The notes under the pieces were generated by a model. The model ran no database searches and was not told the origin of the DNA. It saw only the letters and a list, made by a program, of their open reading frames with translations. Below are positions 26,966-35,605 of a stretch of 64,000 bases of DNA, piece after piece; within the stretch, counting starts at the first letter, position 1; the number at the start of each line of letters is the position of its first letter. The position numbers and the translations under genes are program-made. The DNA lies in NCBI RefSeq assembly GCF_023028225.1, contig NZ_CP095482.1, positions 2,418,001 through 2,482,000 of the forward strand, in the 5' to 3' direction. The DNA is from Halorientalis litorea (lineage in GTDB: Archaea; Halobacteriota; Halobacteria; Halobacteriales; Haloarculaceae).

Positions 26966-28498
26966 CTATACACCACCTCCCAGTGACAGCATGGGTGCAA
27001 CGGCGTCGCCTATCATCTCGTAGAACAGGTTCGGGGCGACACCGAGCGCGATGACCAGCAACAGGAGGACGACCAGCGGTGCCACGTCCTGTAGCGGTGC
27101 GCGCCCGATGTCGTAGTCGGTTTCGAGCCGATACGGACCGAACAGCGTCTTCTGCATCGCGCGGAGCAGGTACCCCGCGACGATGACGATGCCGAACATC
27201 GCGATGCCGGTGAACAGCGGCGCGGCCGAAATCGCCGTCGACTGGAACGCGCCGAGGAACACGAGCACCTCGCCGGCGAACCCGCTCATGAGCGGGAGGC
27301 CCATGTAGCCGAACGCGGCGGCGACGAACACGCCCGCGGTGACGGGCATCCGGTCGGCCATCCCGGACATGTCGCCGAGCATCCGCGTGTGCGTCTCGTT
27401 GTACATCACGCCGACGACCATGAACATCAGCCCGGAGATGAGTCCGTGGCTGACCATCTGGAACGTCGCGCCGCCGAGACCATGGGGCGTGAACGCGACG
27501 AGGCCGAGGATGACGTACCCCATCGAGGAGATGGAGGAGTACGCGACGACGCGCTTGAGGTCCTGCTGTGCGAGCGCGAGCAGTGCCCCGTAGATGACCG
27601 AGACGACGGCGAAGATGGCGATGATTTCGGCGTTCGCCACCGCCACGTCCGGGAGCATCGTGAAGTTGAACCGCAACAGCGCGTAGGTCCCCATCTTCAG
27701 GAGGACGCCCGCGAGCAGCACCGACACCGGCGTCGGAGCCTCGACGTGTGCGTCCGGGAGCCACGTGTGGAAGGGAACGACCGGCACCTTGACCGCGAAT
27801 CCGGCGAACAGCGCGACGAACGCGACCAGTTTCAGCGTCGCCGGGTCGATACCGGCGAGCGCGTTCAGTTCACCCGCGTTCAGTGCTTGGGCGATAGCGG
27901 GCAAGTCGAGCGTCGTCACCGAGTCGCCGAGGCCGAACACCAGCGCGAAGAACCCGACGAACATGACGAGGCTCGCCACGTTGGTGTAGACGAAGAACTT
28001 GATTGCGGCGTACTTCCGGCGCGGCCCGCCCCAGATGCCGATGAGCAGGTACATCGGGACCAGCACGGCCTCCCAGAAGACGAACCAGAGGAAGAAGTCG
28101 AGCGCGGAGAAGACGCCGATTAGTGCCGCCTCCATGAACAGCACGAGGCCGTAGAACTCCGACTGGCGGCTGTCGATGGGCGTCCACGCGCTGACCATCG
28201 CCAGCGTCGTCAGAATCGTCGTCAGGACGATGAGCGGGAGGCTCACGCCGTCGACACCGACGTGGTAGTTCAGCGTGTACGGCCCGAGTGTGACCCACTG
28301 CATGGTCGTCTCGTAGCCCAGTTCCGCACCGGCGAGCAGTGCGTTGCCCGACCCCTCGAAGTTGAAGTACATCAGGAGGCTTCCGACGACGGGCACGAGA
28401 CTCAGTGCCGTCGCCACCTTCGCGGCGTACTCGTTGGGGACGAAGAAGACGACGGCGGCCGCGACGAGCGACGCCGCGAGGAGGAGTTCTATCAGCAT
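26966..28498 (-). CDS. nuoM: Complex I subunit M
   Basis: 510 residues, about 14 transmembrane helices. The antiporter-family motifs include WEAVLVPMYLLIGIWGGPRRKYAAIKFF (in part VLVPMYLLIGIWGGPRRKYA, near 146) and PFHTWLPDAHVEAPTPVSVLLAG (in part HTWLPDAHVEAPTPVSVLLA, near 243), with Lys and Glu of the proton channel. It sits between nuoL and nuoN with one-base spacing, so translation is likely coupled. The gene product pumps protons in the membrane arm. It is of ordinary length for the family. Confidence 0.94.
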   Translation of the reverse strand: MLIELLLAASLVAAAVVFFVPNEYAAKVATALSLVPVVGSLLMYFNFEGSGNALLAGAELGYETTMQWVTLGPYTLNYHVGVDGVSLPLIVLTTILTTLAMVSAWTPIDSRQSEFYGLVLFMEAALIGVFSALDFFLWFVFWEAVLVPMYLLIGIWGGPRRKYAAIKFFVYTNVASLVMFVGFFALVFGLGDSVTTLDLPAIAQALNAGELNALAGIDPATLKLVAFVALFAGFAVKVPVVPFHTWLPDAHVEAPTPVSVLLAGVLLKMGTYALLRFNFTMLPDVAVANAEIIAIFAVVSVIYGALLALAQQDLKRVVAYSSISSMGYVILGLVAFTPHGLGGATFQMVSHGLISGLMFMVVGVMYNETHTRMLGDMSGMADRMPVTAGVFVAAAFGYMGLPLMSGFAGEVLVFLGAFQSTAISAAPLFTGIAMFGIVIVAGYLLRAMQKTLFGPYRLETDYDIGRAPLQDVAPLVVLLLLVIALGVAPNLFYEMIGDAVAPMLSLGGGV

Positions 28499-30553
28499 TC
28501 AGAACCACCCCCCGACGAGGCCGAAGGCGACCAGCAGCGCGACCAACCCGAGCGTCAGGAGAATCGCGTAGTTGCTGACGATGCCCGTCTGGATACGGCG
28601 CACGCGGTCACCCGAGAACAGGGAGATGCTGGAGACGCCGTTGACGATACCGTCGATGATTCCTTGGTCGAAGCGGTCGGCCGCCCGCGCCACCGGCAGG
28701 GTGACGCCTTCGGCCAGCCAGACCTGATACTCGTCCTGATAGTAGTTGTGCATGAGCAGTGTCTGCAGTCCGCCGAGTTTCTGCGTGTGTTCGGTCGGTT
28801 CGGGACCGCTGTAGAGGCGGTAGGCCAGTCCCGCACCGGCGAGTGCCAACCCGAGCGACACGGCCGCCGAGAGGAGCATCGTCCCCGTTTCACCGGCGAT
28901 GTACGTCGCCTGAATGCCCGCGGCCTCCTCCAGCAGGACCTCGTAGTGGTGCAGGCCGGTCAGGAACTCCTCGCCGACCAGTTCCGACCCACCGAGCCAC
29001 GTGTGCAGGAGGTCGATTGGCTGGCCGATGAGTTTGGCGACTGGGGCCATGTTGATGAACCCGACCGTCGCCGCGAGGACGCCGAGAATCGCCAGCGGCA
29101 CCTTCACGTTCCAGCGCACCGGCTCGGGGTCCTCGGCGGTGTCGCTCCGCGGTTCGCCGTGGAAGGTCAGCAGGACCATCCGGAAGGTGTAGAACCCGGT
29201 GACGAACACCGCGAGCAGGCCCATCGCCCACGCGACCAGCAGGAGCGGACTCCCGAGGCCGTGGATGAGTGCCTCGTACAGCACCTCGTCCTTCGACCAG
29301 AAGCCCGCAAAGGGCAGGATGCCCGCGAGTGCCAGCGACCCGGAGAGGAACGCGTAGTAGGTCACGGGCATCTTCTCCTTCAGTCCGCCCATGTCCCACA
29401 TGTTCTCGTTGTGGTGCATGGCGATGATGACCGACCCCGCGCCGAGGAACAGGAGTGCCTTGAACACGGCGTGGGTGGTCAGGTGGAAGACGGCGGCGAC
29501 GTAGCCGCCCGTCCCCAGCGCGAGCATGATGTACCCGTACTGGGAAATCGTCGAGTACGCGAGCACCTGCTTGACTTCGCGCTTGACGACGGCGATGGAC
29601 GCCGCGAACAGCGCGGTGAACCCGCCGACCAAGGCGATGACGCCGAGTGCCGTCGGCGTCAGCAGGTAGAATCCGTACATCCGCGCGACCAGATACACAC
29701 CGGCCGCCACCATCGTCGCCGCGTGGATGAGTGCCGAGACGGGCGTGGGACCCTCCATCGCGTCGGGGAGCCACGTGTGCAGCGGGAACTGCGCGGACTT
29801 CCCGAGGACACCGCCCAACACGAGCAGACCCAGCACCGTGTACCACGTCTCGGCACCGAAGCCGAAGAACGTCTGCCCGCCTTCGAGTGCCTGTTCGGCG
29901 AGGTGTGGGAAGCCGGACTCGCCGACGAACAAGCCCGTGCCGAACGTGGCGAAGATGCCGACGACGCCGACGAGGAAGAAGAAGTCACCGAAGCGGGTGA
30001 CCAAAAACGCCTTCTTCGCCGCGCTCGGCGGGGCGTCTTCGCGGAACCAGAAGCCGATGAGCAGGAACGAACACAGGCCCACCAGCTCGAAGAACATGAA
30101 CGCCATCAGGATGTTGTCCGCGAAGACGAACGCGAGCATGCTGAAGCTAAAGAGCGAGAGCGCGGCGTAGTACCGCGGCAGGCCGATTTCGCCCTCGTCG
30201 TTCATGTACCCCAGCGAGAACACGAACACCAGCAGCGAGATGAGCGAGACGATGGTGAGCATCAACGCCGAGAGCGGGTCGATGAAGATGCCCAGCGTCA
30301 GGTCGAACGTCTCGACGCCCGTGGCGAACTGCCAGAGCGTCGCCTGGTGTGCCGTCTCGCCCGGGAGGATTCCGGCGACGGTCAGCACCGTCGCAATCGA
30401 TATTACTAGCGACCCGAACATGGCGAAGATGCCCGCGAGCGCGCCGCCTTTCGGCATGTAGTCGCCGAACAGCAGGGCGATGAGGAACGCGACCAGCGGG
30501 AGGACTGCTATCGCCGGGACGAATCCGTAGACTGTGAGTGCTTCTGCCGTCAT
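28499..30553 (-). CDS. nuoL: Complex I subunit L
   Basis: 684 residues, the largest antiporter-like subunit. It has about 16 transmembrane helices and the long C-terminal lateral amphipathic helix that braces the membrane arm. Recognisable motifs: FFELVGLCSFLLIGFWF (near 110), HTWLPDAMEGPTPVSALIHA (near 245) and KALLFLGAGSVIIAMHHNENMWDMGGL (in part LLFLGAGSVIIAMHHNENMW, near 365). It starts 2 bases after nuoK ends and abuts nuoM. No NuoEFG is encoded nearby, as is usual for haloarchaea, so the electron donor for this complex is not NADH by the bacterial route. Confidence 0.95.
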   Translation of the reverse strand: MTAEALTVYGFVPAIAVLPLVAFLIALLFGDYMPKGGALAGIFAMFGSLVISIATVLTVAGILPGETAHQATLWQFATGVETFDLTLGIFIDPLSALMLTIVSLISLLVFVFSLGYMNDEGEIGLPRYYAALSLFSFSMLAFVFADNILMAFMFFELVGLCSFLLIGFWFREDAPPSAAKKAFLVTRFGDFFFLVGVVGIFATFGTGLFVGESGFPHLAEQALEGGQTFFGFGAETWYTVLGLLVLGGVLGKSAQFPLHTWLPDAMEGPTPVSALIHAATMVAAGVYLVARMYGFYLLTPTALGVIALVGGFTALFAASIAVVKREVKQVLAYSTISQYGYIMLALGTGGYVAAVFHLTTHAVFKALLFLGAGSVIIAMHHNENMWDMGGLKEKMPVTYYAFLSGSLALAGILPFAGFWSKDEVLYEALIHGLGSPLLLVAWAMGLLAVFVTGFYTFRMVLLTFHGEPRSDTAEDPEPVRWNVKVPLAILGVLAATVGFINMAPVAKLIGQPIDLLHTWLGGSELVGEEFLTGLHHYEVLLEEAAGIQATYIAGETGTMLLSAAVSLGLALAGAGLAYRLYSGPEPTEHTQKLGGLQTLLMHNYYQDEYQVWLAEGVTLPVARAADRFDQGIIDGIVNGVSSISLFSGDRVRRIQTGIVSNYAILLTLGLVALLVAFGLVGGWF

Positions 30554-30554
30554 G

Positions 30555-30860
30555 TTACCACCTCATACTCGTCGGTTTCGTGACGTCCACGTCCTCGAAG
30601 TTCCGGTAGAGGACGAGGATGATGCCGATGCCGACGGCCACCTCGGCGGCGGCCAGTGCCATCGTGAACAGACTGAACACCTGCCCGGTGATGTTGCCCC
30701 ACTGCAGCGAGAACGCGACGAGGTTGATGTTCGCCGCGTTGAGCATCAACTCGACGGACATCAGGAAGAAGAGGGCGTTCCGGCGGGTCAGGATGCCGAA
30801 CAGACCGACACAGAACAGGGCGGCCGACAGCACCAGATAGTACTCGGCTGGGACTGCCAT
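30555..30860 (-). CDS. nuoK: Complex I subunit K
   Basis: 101 residues with three transmembrane helices. The motif LFGILTRRNALFFLMSVELM (residues 20-39) with a buried glutamate in SVELMLNAANINLVAF is typical of NuoK and related MrpC subunits. It forms part of the proton path between NuoA/J and NuoN. It lies between nuoJ2 and nuoL with one-base gaps, consistent with an operon. Length is normal. Confidence 0.93.
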   Translation of the reverse strand: MAVPAEYYLVLSAALFCVGLFGILTRRNALFFLMSVELMLNAANINLVAFSLQWGNITGQVFSLFTMALAAAEVAVGIGIILVLYRNFEDVDVTKPTSMRW

Positions 30861-30861
30861 C

Positions 30862-31197
30862 TCAGTTCCGCCCCCCTGTGTTGCTCCGACCGCCGTCGGT
30901 CGCTACGTCGGACTCCTCCTCGCGCTTTGCGAGCATGACGGACCCGTCGAGCGCGGCGTCGAGAACGACCGCGATGAGGAGAAACGCCACGAGGAACGGC
31001 TCGCTGGCGTGGTCGGCCAACTCGACGAGGTCGAACATCGCGTAGCCGATGGATGCGGTAATCGACCCTTCCTCGAACCCGGTCGGTGCGGGAATCGTCG
31101 CGGTCAGGAACACCGCGGCCATGACGGCGAACAGGCCGACGGCGGCGATGCCGGCGACCCAGTTGCCGCTACTCGAAATCCGGGGGCGCGTCGTCAT
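30862..31197 (-). CDS. nuoJ2: Complex I subunit J, C-terminal half (NuoJ2)
   Basis: 111 residues with two hydrophobic segments (about 13-33 and 60-78) and a charged end (KREEESDVATDGGRSN). In haloarchaea NuoJ is encoded by two genes; this is the second part, carrying the last two helices. I chose the ATG at 31197, which overlaps the nuoJ1 stop as ATGA. A longer frame upstream is not hydrophobic and is an artefact of overlap with nuoJ1. Together the halves make the roughly five-helix NuoJ. Confidence 0.85.
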   Translation of the reverse strand: MTTRPRISSSGNWVAGIAAVGLFAVMAAVFLTATIPAPTGFEEGSITASIGYAMFDLVELADHASEPFLVAFLLIAVVLDAALDGSVMLAKREEESDVATDGGRSNTGGRN

Positions 31198-31466
31198 GAC
31201 GCCACCTCGTCGGGCTGACCCGCGCTCTCTCTGCGGGTGAGCATGACCCCGAACGTTATCAGGATGAGAACCCCGCCGACGTAGACGAGGATCTGCATCG
31301 TCGCGACGAACTCGGCTTGGAGCATCACGTAGTGAACCGCGACGCTCAACAGCGCGACGCCCAGCATGAGCGCGGCGTGCCACACGTCCTCTAAGAGGAC
31401 GACGCCGAGGGCGCTCGCTACTGTGACGAGCGCGAATAGTCCGAACGCTATCAGGTCGTACACCAT
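31194..31466 (-). CDS. nuoJ1: Complex I subunit J, N-terminal half (NuoJ1)
   Basis: 90 residues with three transmembrane helices. The segment VHYVMLQAEFVATMQILVYVGGVLILITFGVML (in part LQAEFVATMQILVYVGGVLI, near 50-69) is the conserved NuoJ core with the pi-bulge region. It is the first gene of the second nuo block. Upstream the minus strand reads GGAGAACCACGTAAG before the ATG, with a possible Shine-Dalgarno GGAG, and an A/T-rich stretch lies about 30 bases further up. It must have its own promoter because the neighbouring 4 kb are not nuo genes. Confidence 0.9.
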   Translation of the reverse strand: MVYDLIAFGLFALVTVASALGVVLLEDVWHAALMLGVALLSVAVHYVMLQAEFVATMQILVYVGGVLILITFGVMLTRRESAGQPDEVAS

Positions 31467-31643
31467 CTTACGTGGTTCTCCTTTCGGCGGGCCTTTGAAG
31501 ATTTCTTTCTCAAATTCACCCGTGAGCGACCTGCGACGCCCGTCTCCGGCCGCGAACCCCCGGCGTTTTGGCCGGCGAAATGGGCTTACAGCGGGTTGTG
31601 TCCCGTCTCTATGCCGTTTTTCCGCGGTATACTGGTGTACGAG

Positions 31644-31654
31644 AACTTTTATCG
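31644..31654 (+). promoter_or_regulatory. TATA-like box of the subtilase gene
   Basis: AACTTTTATCG is centred about 33 bases before the GTG at 31683, consistent with a short or absent leader. Confidence 0.4.
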
Positions 31655-31682
31655 CGGCCGGTCACACCAGTCGAACGCACAC

Positions 31683-32987
31683 GTGGGCCCCGACAGACTC
31701 CTCCTCTCGGTAGCGGTTGGCGTCGCGCTCGTCCTCGCGGCCATCGGTGCCCTCGCCGTCGCCGACCCGTTCACCGGCCTCCCAAGCCAGCCAGCCGAGG
31801 GGACGCCAGCCGTCCCCGAGGAGTCTTCCGACCTCGCCGCAGTCCACGCGGCGGGCATCTCGGGGGCGAACGTGACCGTCGGCGTCGTCGACGTGACCGG
31901 CTTCGACACGACTCGCCCGGTACTGTCGGACCGGGTCGTCGCCGCGCGGTCGTTCGCGCCCGGCGAGACCGTTCGCAACGGCGGGCGGACGGGACACGGG
32001 ACGGCGGCCGCGTCGGTCGTCGCCCGCACCGCACCGGACAGCGACCTGTACCTCGCTACGTTCGACACCGCCGACGGCTACGAGGCGGCGGTCCGGTGGC
32101 TAATCGAGGCGGATGTCGACGTCGTCGTCGCGCCCGTCACGTTCTACGGCAAACCCCGTGACGGTACGTCGAACGTCGCGATGGTGGCGCGACGCGCCGC
32201 CGCGCGCGGCGTCGTCTTCGTCGCGCCCTCCGGGAACCTCGCGCGTGGTCACTGGACCGGCCGGTACCGCCCGACGGAGGACGGCGTTCACCAGTTCGAC
32301 GGCGGGACGCGCAACTACATTCGGACGAGCGGTGACACGCGGCTCAGGCTCTGGCTCTCGTGGGACCGCCGACACCGCTCGGAGGACTACACGGCCGAAC
32401 TCTACTGGACGAACGGCACCGAGAGACGCCTCGTCGCCCGCTCACAGCCGTACCCGGCCGACGGCCTCCCCAACGAGCGCGTCGTCGCCCGCGTCGGCGA
32501 CGGCACCTACTACGTCCGCGTGACCGGTCCCGAGAACGCCACCGACGCCCGAATCACCGTCGAGTCGCCGACCCACGCCCTCCAGTTTCGGTCGTCCGGG
32601 CGGAGTATCGCCGCACCGGCGACCGCCCCGCGCGTTCTCACCGTCGGCGCGTACGACCGGGCGGAGTCAAGCGTCGCACCGTTTAGCTCCGCCGGGCCGA
32701 CCCGTGACGGACGCGTCGGCGTCGATGCCGTCGCCCCCGAGACTCACACGACGGCGACCGACCCCGACGGCTTCACCGGGTCGTCCGCCGCGGCGGCGTA
32801 CACCGCCGGCACGGCCGCGCTCGTCCTCGACGCCGGGTCCGACCACACCCCGCGAGCGGTCGAGCGTCTCCTCGAACGAACCGCCGACCGAATCCGGGAG
32901 ACGACCCCCCATCCACGGATCGGGTACGGTCGGTTGCGGCCAGCCCGGGCCGTCCGGGCCGCGCGCAATCGCTCAAATCAGGATTGA
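31683..32987 (+). CDS. Exported subtilisin-like serine protease (S8) with inserted beta domain
   Basis: 434 residues starting with GTG. A signal peptide or anchor (LLLSVAVGVALVLAAIGALA) comes first. The catalytic triad is Asp70 (VGVVDVTGFD), His105 (GRTGHGTAAA) and Ser368 (FTGSSAAAAYTAG). Asn185 (VAPSGN) is the oxyanion residue. Between Asn185 and Ser368 lies an insertion of about 110 residues (RYRPTEDGVHQFDGGTRNY to YYVRVTGPENATDARIT) that looks like a PPC-type beta sandwich, so the protease core is split. A longer frame upstream to 31596 is not needed. It is divergent from nuoJ1 and lies inside the interruption of the nuo cluster. Confidence 0.88.
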   Translation: MGPDRLLLSVAVGVALVLAAIGALAVADPFTGLPSQPAEGTPAVPEESSDLAAVHAAGISGANVTVGVVDVTGFDTTRPVLSDRVVAARSFAPGETVRNGGRTGHGTAAASVVARTAPDSDLYLATFDTADGYEAAVRWLIEADVDVVVAPVTFYGKPRDGTSNVAMVARRAAARGVVFVAPSGNLARGHWTGRYRPTEDGVHQFDGGTRNYIRTSGDTRLRLWLSWDRRHRSEDYTAELYWTNGTERRLVARSQPYPADGLPNERVVARVGDGTYYVRVTGPENATDARITVESPTHALQFRSSGRSIAAPATAPRVLTVGAYDRAESSVAPFSSAGPTRDGRVGVDAVAPETHTTATDPDGFTGSSAAAAYTAGTAALVLDAGSDHTPRAVERLLERTADRIRETTPHPRIGYGRLRPARAVRAARNRSNQD

Positions 32988-33038
32988 AGCTACGGACAAC
33001 GGTTTGTACGACCTGTCGAAAGGAATACCTACGCCGCC

Positions 33039-33650
33039 ATGTCGGGCCTCATCGAACGCATCCAGAACCGAGCAGTCCCCGAGACCGACGACCCGCGAGT
33101 CATCGAAATCGCCGACGGTGACGCCGACGAGGTGCTCGACGCCCTCGGTTCGGAGACGCGACGCGCGACGTTCCGCCTCCTGTTCGAGGAACCGCGGACG
33201 CCCTCGGAGGTGGCCGACCGACTCGACACGTCCATCCAGAACGTCGACTACCACCTGACGAGTCTGGAGGAGACGGGGCTGGTCGAACCGGTCGACACCG
33301 TCTACTCCGAGAAAGGCAACGAGATGACCGTCTACGGCCCCGCCAACGACCCGCTCGTCTTCGTCGGCGACGACGACCGAACGACCTCGATACAGCGGTC
33401 GCTCACGGAAGTCGTCGGCGGCTTGGGGCTGCTGGCAGTCGCCTCACTGCTCGTTCAGTGGGGTGCGGAACTGCTGGTCCGCTCCCGGTCTGCGACGCTC
33501 GGTGCGGCGGGGCCGGCGGGCACCACCGGTCCCGCCTTCCCCGACGGCTCCGTCGGTTGGGTCGTCTTCGAGGTCATCGAACCCGGCGTGCTCTTCTTCG
33601 TCGCCTGCCTCGTTCTGGCGGCAGTGACGGCCCTGTGGACCCGTCAGTGA
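33039..33650 (+). CDS. Membrane-tethered winged-helix regulator (ArsR-like)
   Basis: 203 residues. Residues 1-105 form a winged-helix domain: LDALGSETRRATFRLLFEEP, then SEVADRLDTSIQNVDYHLTS as the recognition helices, and the wing with VYSEKGNEMTVYG. The C-terminal half has two transmembrane helices (about 128-148 and 178-198), so the DNA-binding part is cytoplasmic and the loop between helices is outside. It lies between the exported protease and the surface protein gene, 51 bases after the protease. A direct link, such as sensing envelope state, is inferred. Confidence 0.85.
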   Translation: MSGLIERIQNRAVPETDDPRVIEIADGDADEVLDALGSETRRATFRLLFEEPRTPSEVADRLDTSIQNVDYHLTSLEETGLVEPVDTVYSEKGNEMTVYGPANDPLVFVGDDDRTTSIQRSLTEVVGGLGLLAVASLLVQWGAELLVRSRSATLGAAGPAGTTGPAFPDGSVGWVVFEVIEPGVLFFVACLVLAAVTALWTRQ

Positions 33651-33675
33651 GAAATCGAGGTACGGACGCGGCCGG

Positions 33676-35412
33676 TCAGTCGCGGAACACACCGAGGACG
33701 AACCCGAGGCCGACGACGGCGAGCAGGCCGCCCGCGAGGAGCGCGCCGCCGCCGAGCAGTGCCGACTGGCTTTCGGCGGTGCTGCCGTTCGCGGGCGTGC
33801 TCTCCGTCGCTCCGCTCTCGCCGACGACGAGCGTTCCGACATCTGCCGGGGACCCGTCGACACTCGTCCCACGATAGATGTCGATGTCGTACGGCCCGGC
33901 CGGAAGGGGCGTCGACGCACTCTCCTCGTCCGTCACCCTCACCTCGTCGGCACTGTCCGAGGGGAGCAGTGCCGCCCGGCCGTCGTCACCGACCGCCGTT
34001 GCGTCGAAGAGCGCGACGACTTCGCCGTCGCCGTTGCTGTCACGGAGCGTCGCGTTCAGCCGAAATCCGCTTTCGGAGCCACCGATGGCGACCGTCGCCG
34101 CGTCCGACTCGGCAACACTGACGCGGAGTGTCGCCTGCTGGCCGCTCTGTGTCCGAACGAGTGACTGGGAGAGGCCGAACTCGTCGCCGGTTCCGCCGGT
34201 GTCAGCGGCCTCGCCGTCACCCGACGCCGACGCGTCGTCGCCCGCGAGGAGAATCAGCCGTCCGTTGTCGACCGGAGCGCCGCCCGGGTCCTCGCCGACG
34301 AACACTTGCATCGCGTACCCGGCCGGGTCGAGTGCCCCGTTCCGCGCCGGCAGGTCGGTCTCGTCGAGCACTTCGACCGAATCCGCGGCCGACGCGGCCG
34401 TCACCGTCGCCGCGTCGTGGCCAGCGGCACTGGTGTCGAACTGGAGACGCACCACCCCGTCGTCGTCCCCGTCACGGACGGTTGCGTTGAGGACGTAGTT
34501 TACGTCATTTCCGCCGATTGAGACAGCCACCGCGTCCCGTTGTCCGACGGAGACGTTGATGGGGACCGTCCCGCCGGAGACGCCTCTCGCGATTGCCGAT
34601 ATCGCCACGCTGTCCGTGTCCACGGCAGACGCCGACGACTCCCACCCCTCGTCGCTCTCCGCCGGTGTCGGTGTCGGCTCGCAGTCGCCCACACAGTCGA
34701 CGACGACACCGTTCGTCTCGTGGAGTCGGTCGCCGTCGTGCTGGACGACGGCCTCGAAGGAGGTGTTGGGTTGTGCTTCCCGGAGGTCGAACGTCGCCTC
34801 GAACGTCCCCGAGTCCGTCACCGTCGCCTCCGCCGAGCGCAGGAACGGGGCCGACGCGGAGGCGGACCGGAGGCGGACCGTCAGCACCGTCCCGGCCGCG
34901 AGGTCGGACTGCCCGGTGACCGTCTGGCCCGGTCCCGCCGAGAGCCGAAGCACCGCACCGTCGGTGACGACGGAGGTCCCGCTCCCGTCCGTCTCTGTCG
35001 CCTGTTGCTCGCAGTCCTCACACGCGACGACCGTGCCGGTTGCCTCGCCGATGTCCGTCCCGTCGTGGCGGACCGTGACGTTGAACTCCGTCTCCGGCTC
35101 GACGCTCGCGAGGTCGACCGTCGCGGTGAAGGTTCCGTCCTCGCCGACCGTCGCGTTCGTCGTCCTGAGGAACGGCGACCCGCCGGTGGAAGTGAGTCGA
35201 ACCGTCACCGTCGACCCGGCAGCGAGGTTCGTCTCGCCGTCGAGCGTGCTGTTCGACGCCGCAGTCAGCGTCAACTCGTCACCGTCGGTGACGATACTCG
35301 CAGTGTCGTTCTGCGCCGTCGCTCCGCCGTCCATCCCGACGACCAACCCGGCACCGCCGAGTGTCACGCCGAGGACCGTGAGCGCGACGGCGATGGCGCG
35401 GGTGCGAGTCAC
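33676..35412 (-). CDS. Repeat-containing cell-surface protein with C-terminal anchor
   Basis: 578 residues starting with GTG. A signal peptide (AIAVALTVLGVTLGGAGLVV) is followed by two related beta repeats of about 105 residues (about 34-136 and 148-245). Each ends in a Cys pair, VVACEDCEQ and VVDCVGDCEP. Two further beta repeats (about 268-390 and 415-530) share the pattern LNATVRDGDDDGVVRLQFD / LNATLRDSNGDGEVVALFD. One C-terminal transmembrane helix (LLGGGALLAGGLLAVVGLGF) precedes FVLGVFRD. It resembles haloarchaeal surface glycoproteins and BGTF-type proteins. A 26-codon frame ends on its start codon. Confidence 0.75.
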   Translation of the reverse strand: MTRTRAIAVALTVLGVTLGGAGLVVGMDGGATAQNDTASIVTDGDELTLTAASNSTLDGETNLAAGSTVTVRLTSTGGSPFLRTTNATVGEDGTFTATVDLASVEPETEFNVTVRHDGTDIGEATGTVVACEDCEQQATETDGSGTSVVTDGAVLRLSAGPGQTVTGQSDLAAGTVLTVRLRSASASAPFLRSAEATVTDSGTFEATFDLREAQPNTSFEAVVQHDGDRLHETNGVVVDCVGDCEPTPTPAESDEGWESSASAVDTDSVAISAIARGVSGGTVPINVSVGQRDAVAVSIGGNDVNYVLNATVRDGDDDGVVRLQFDTSAAGHDAATVTAASAADSVEVLDETDLPARNGALDPAGYAMQVFVGEDPGGAPVDNGRLILLAGDDASASGDGEAADTGGTGDEFGLSQSLVRTQSGQQATLRVSVAESDAATVAIGGSESGFRLNATLRDSNGDGEVVALFDATAVGDDGRAALLPSDSADEVRVTDEESASTPLPAGPYDIDIYRGTSVDGSPADVGTLVVGESGATESTPANGSTAESQSALLGGGALLAGGLLAVVGLGFVLGVFRD

Positions 35413-35489
35413 GGCAACACCCCCGTCGCGTGGGCGGCGCGCTGTCTCTGTGTCGACCGACTCCGCTTCGGTGGAGGGCTCGGTTTCAT
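35409..35489 (-). other. Leaderless 26-codon upstream ORF coupled to the surface-protein gene
   Basis: ATG at 35489 opens a 26-residue frame, MKPSPPPKRSRSTQRQRAAH and six more, rich in Lys/Arg (seven basic residues). Its TGA (35411-35409) overlaps the GTG start of the surface gene as GTGA. The box TATTTATAG is centred about 27 bases before this ATG, so the ATG is at the likely transcription start. The surface gene has its own signal peptide and is in another frame, so this is not an N-terminal extension. It may control translation of the surface protein. Confidence 0.4.
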
Positions 35490-35510
35490 GCCATCCGTCG
35501 CTTCGGACCT

Positions 35511-35522
35511 ACTATAAATAGT
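35511..35522 (-). promoter_or_regulatory. TATA-like box upstream of the surface-protein gene
   Basis: On the minus strand ACTATTTATAGT, nearly palindromic, centred about 27 bases before the 26-codon leader frame and about 105 before the GTG of the surface gene. Confidence 0.6.
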
Positions 35523-35605
35523 CACGCCGATAGCTCAAAAAATCGATTGAGTGCGACTACGCTTTTCCCCTCGGGGTCGCGACCCGTTCCTCGAAAAAGC
35601 TGGAG

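Noticed and set aside
28262-30409. Long plus-strand open frame opposite nuoL and nuoM
   Set aside because: Antisense artefact rich in Arg, His and Gln with no domain; the complex I subunits on the minus strand explain the DNA.
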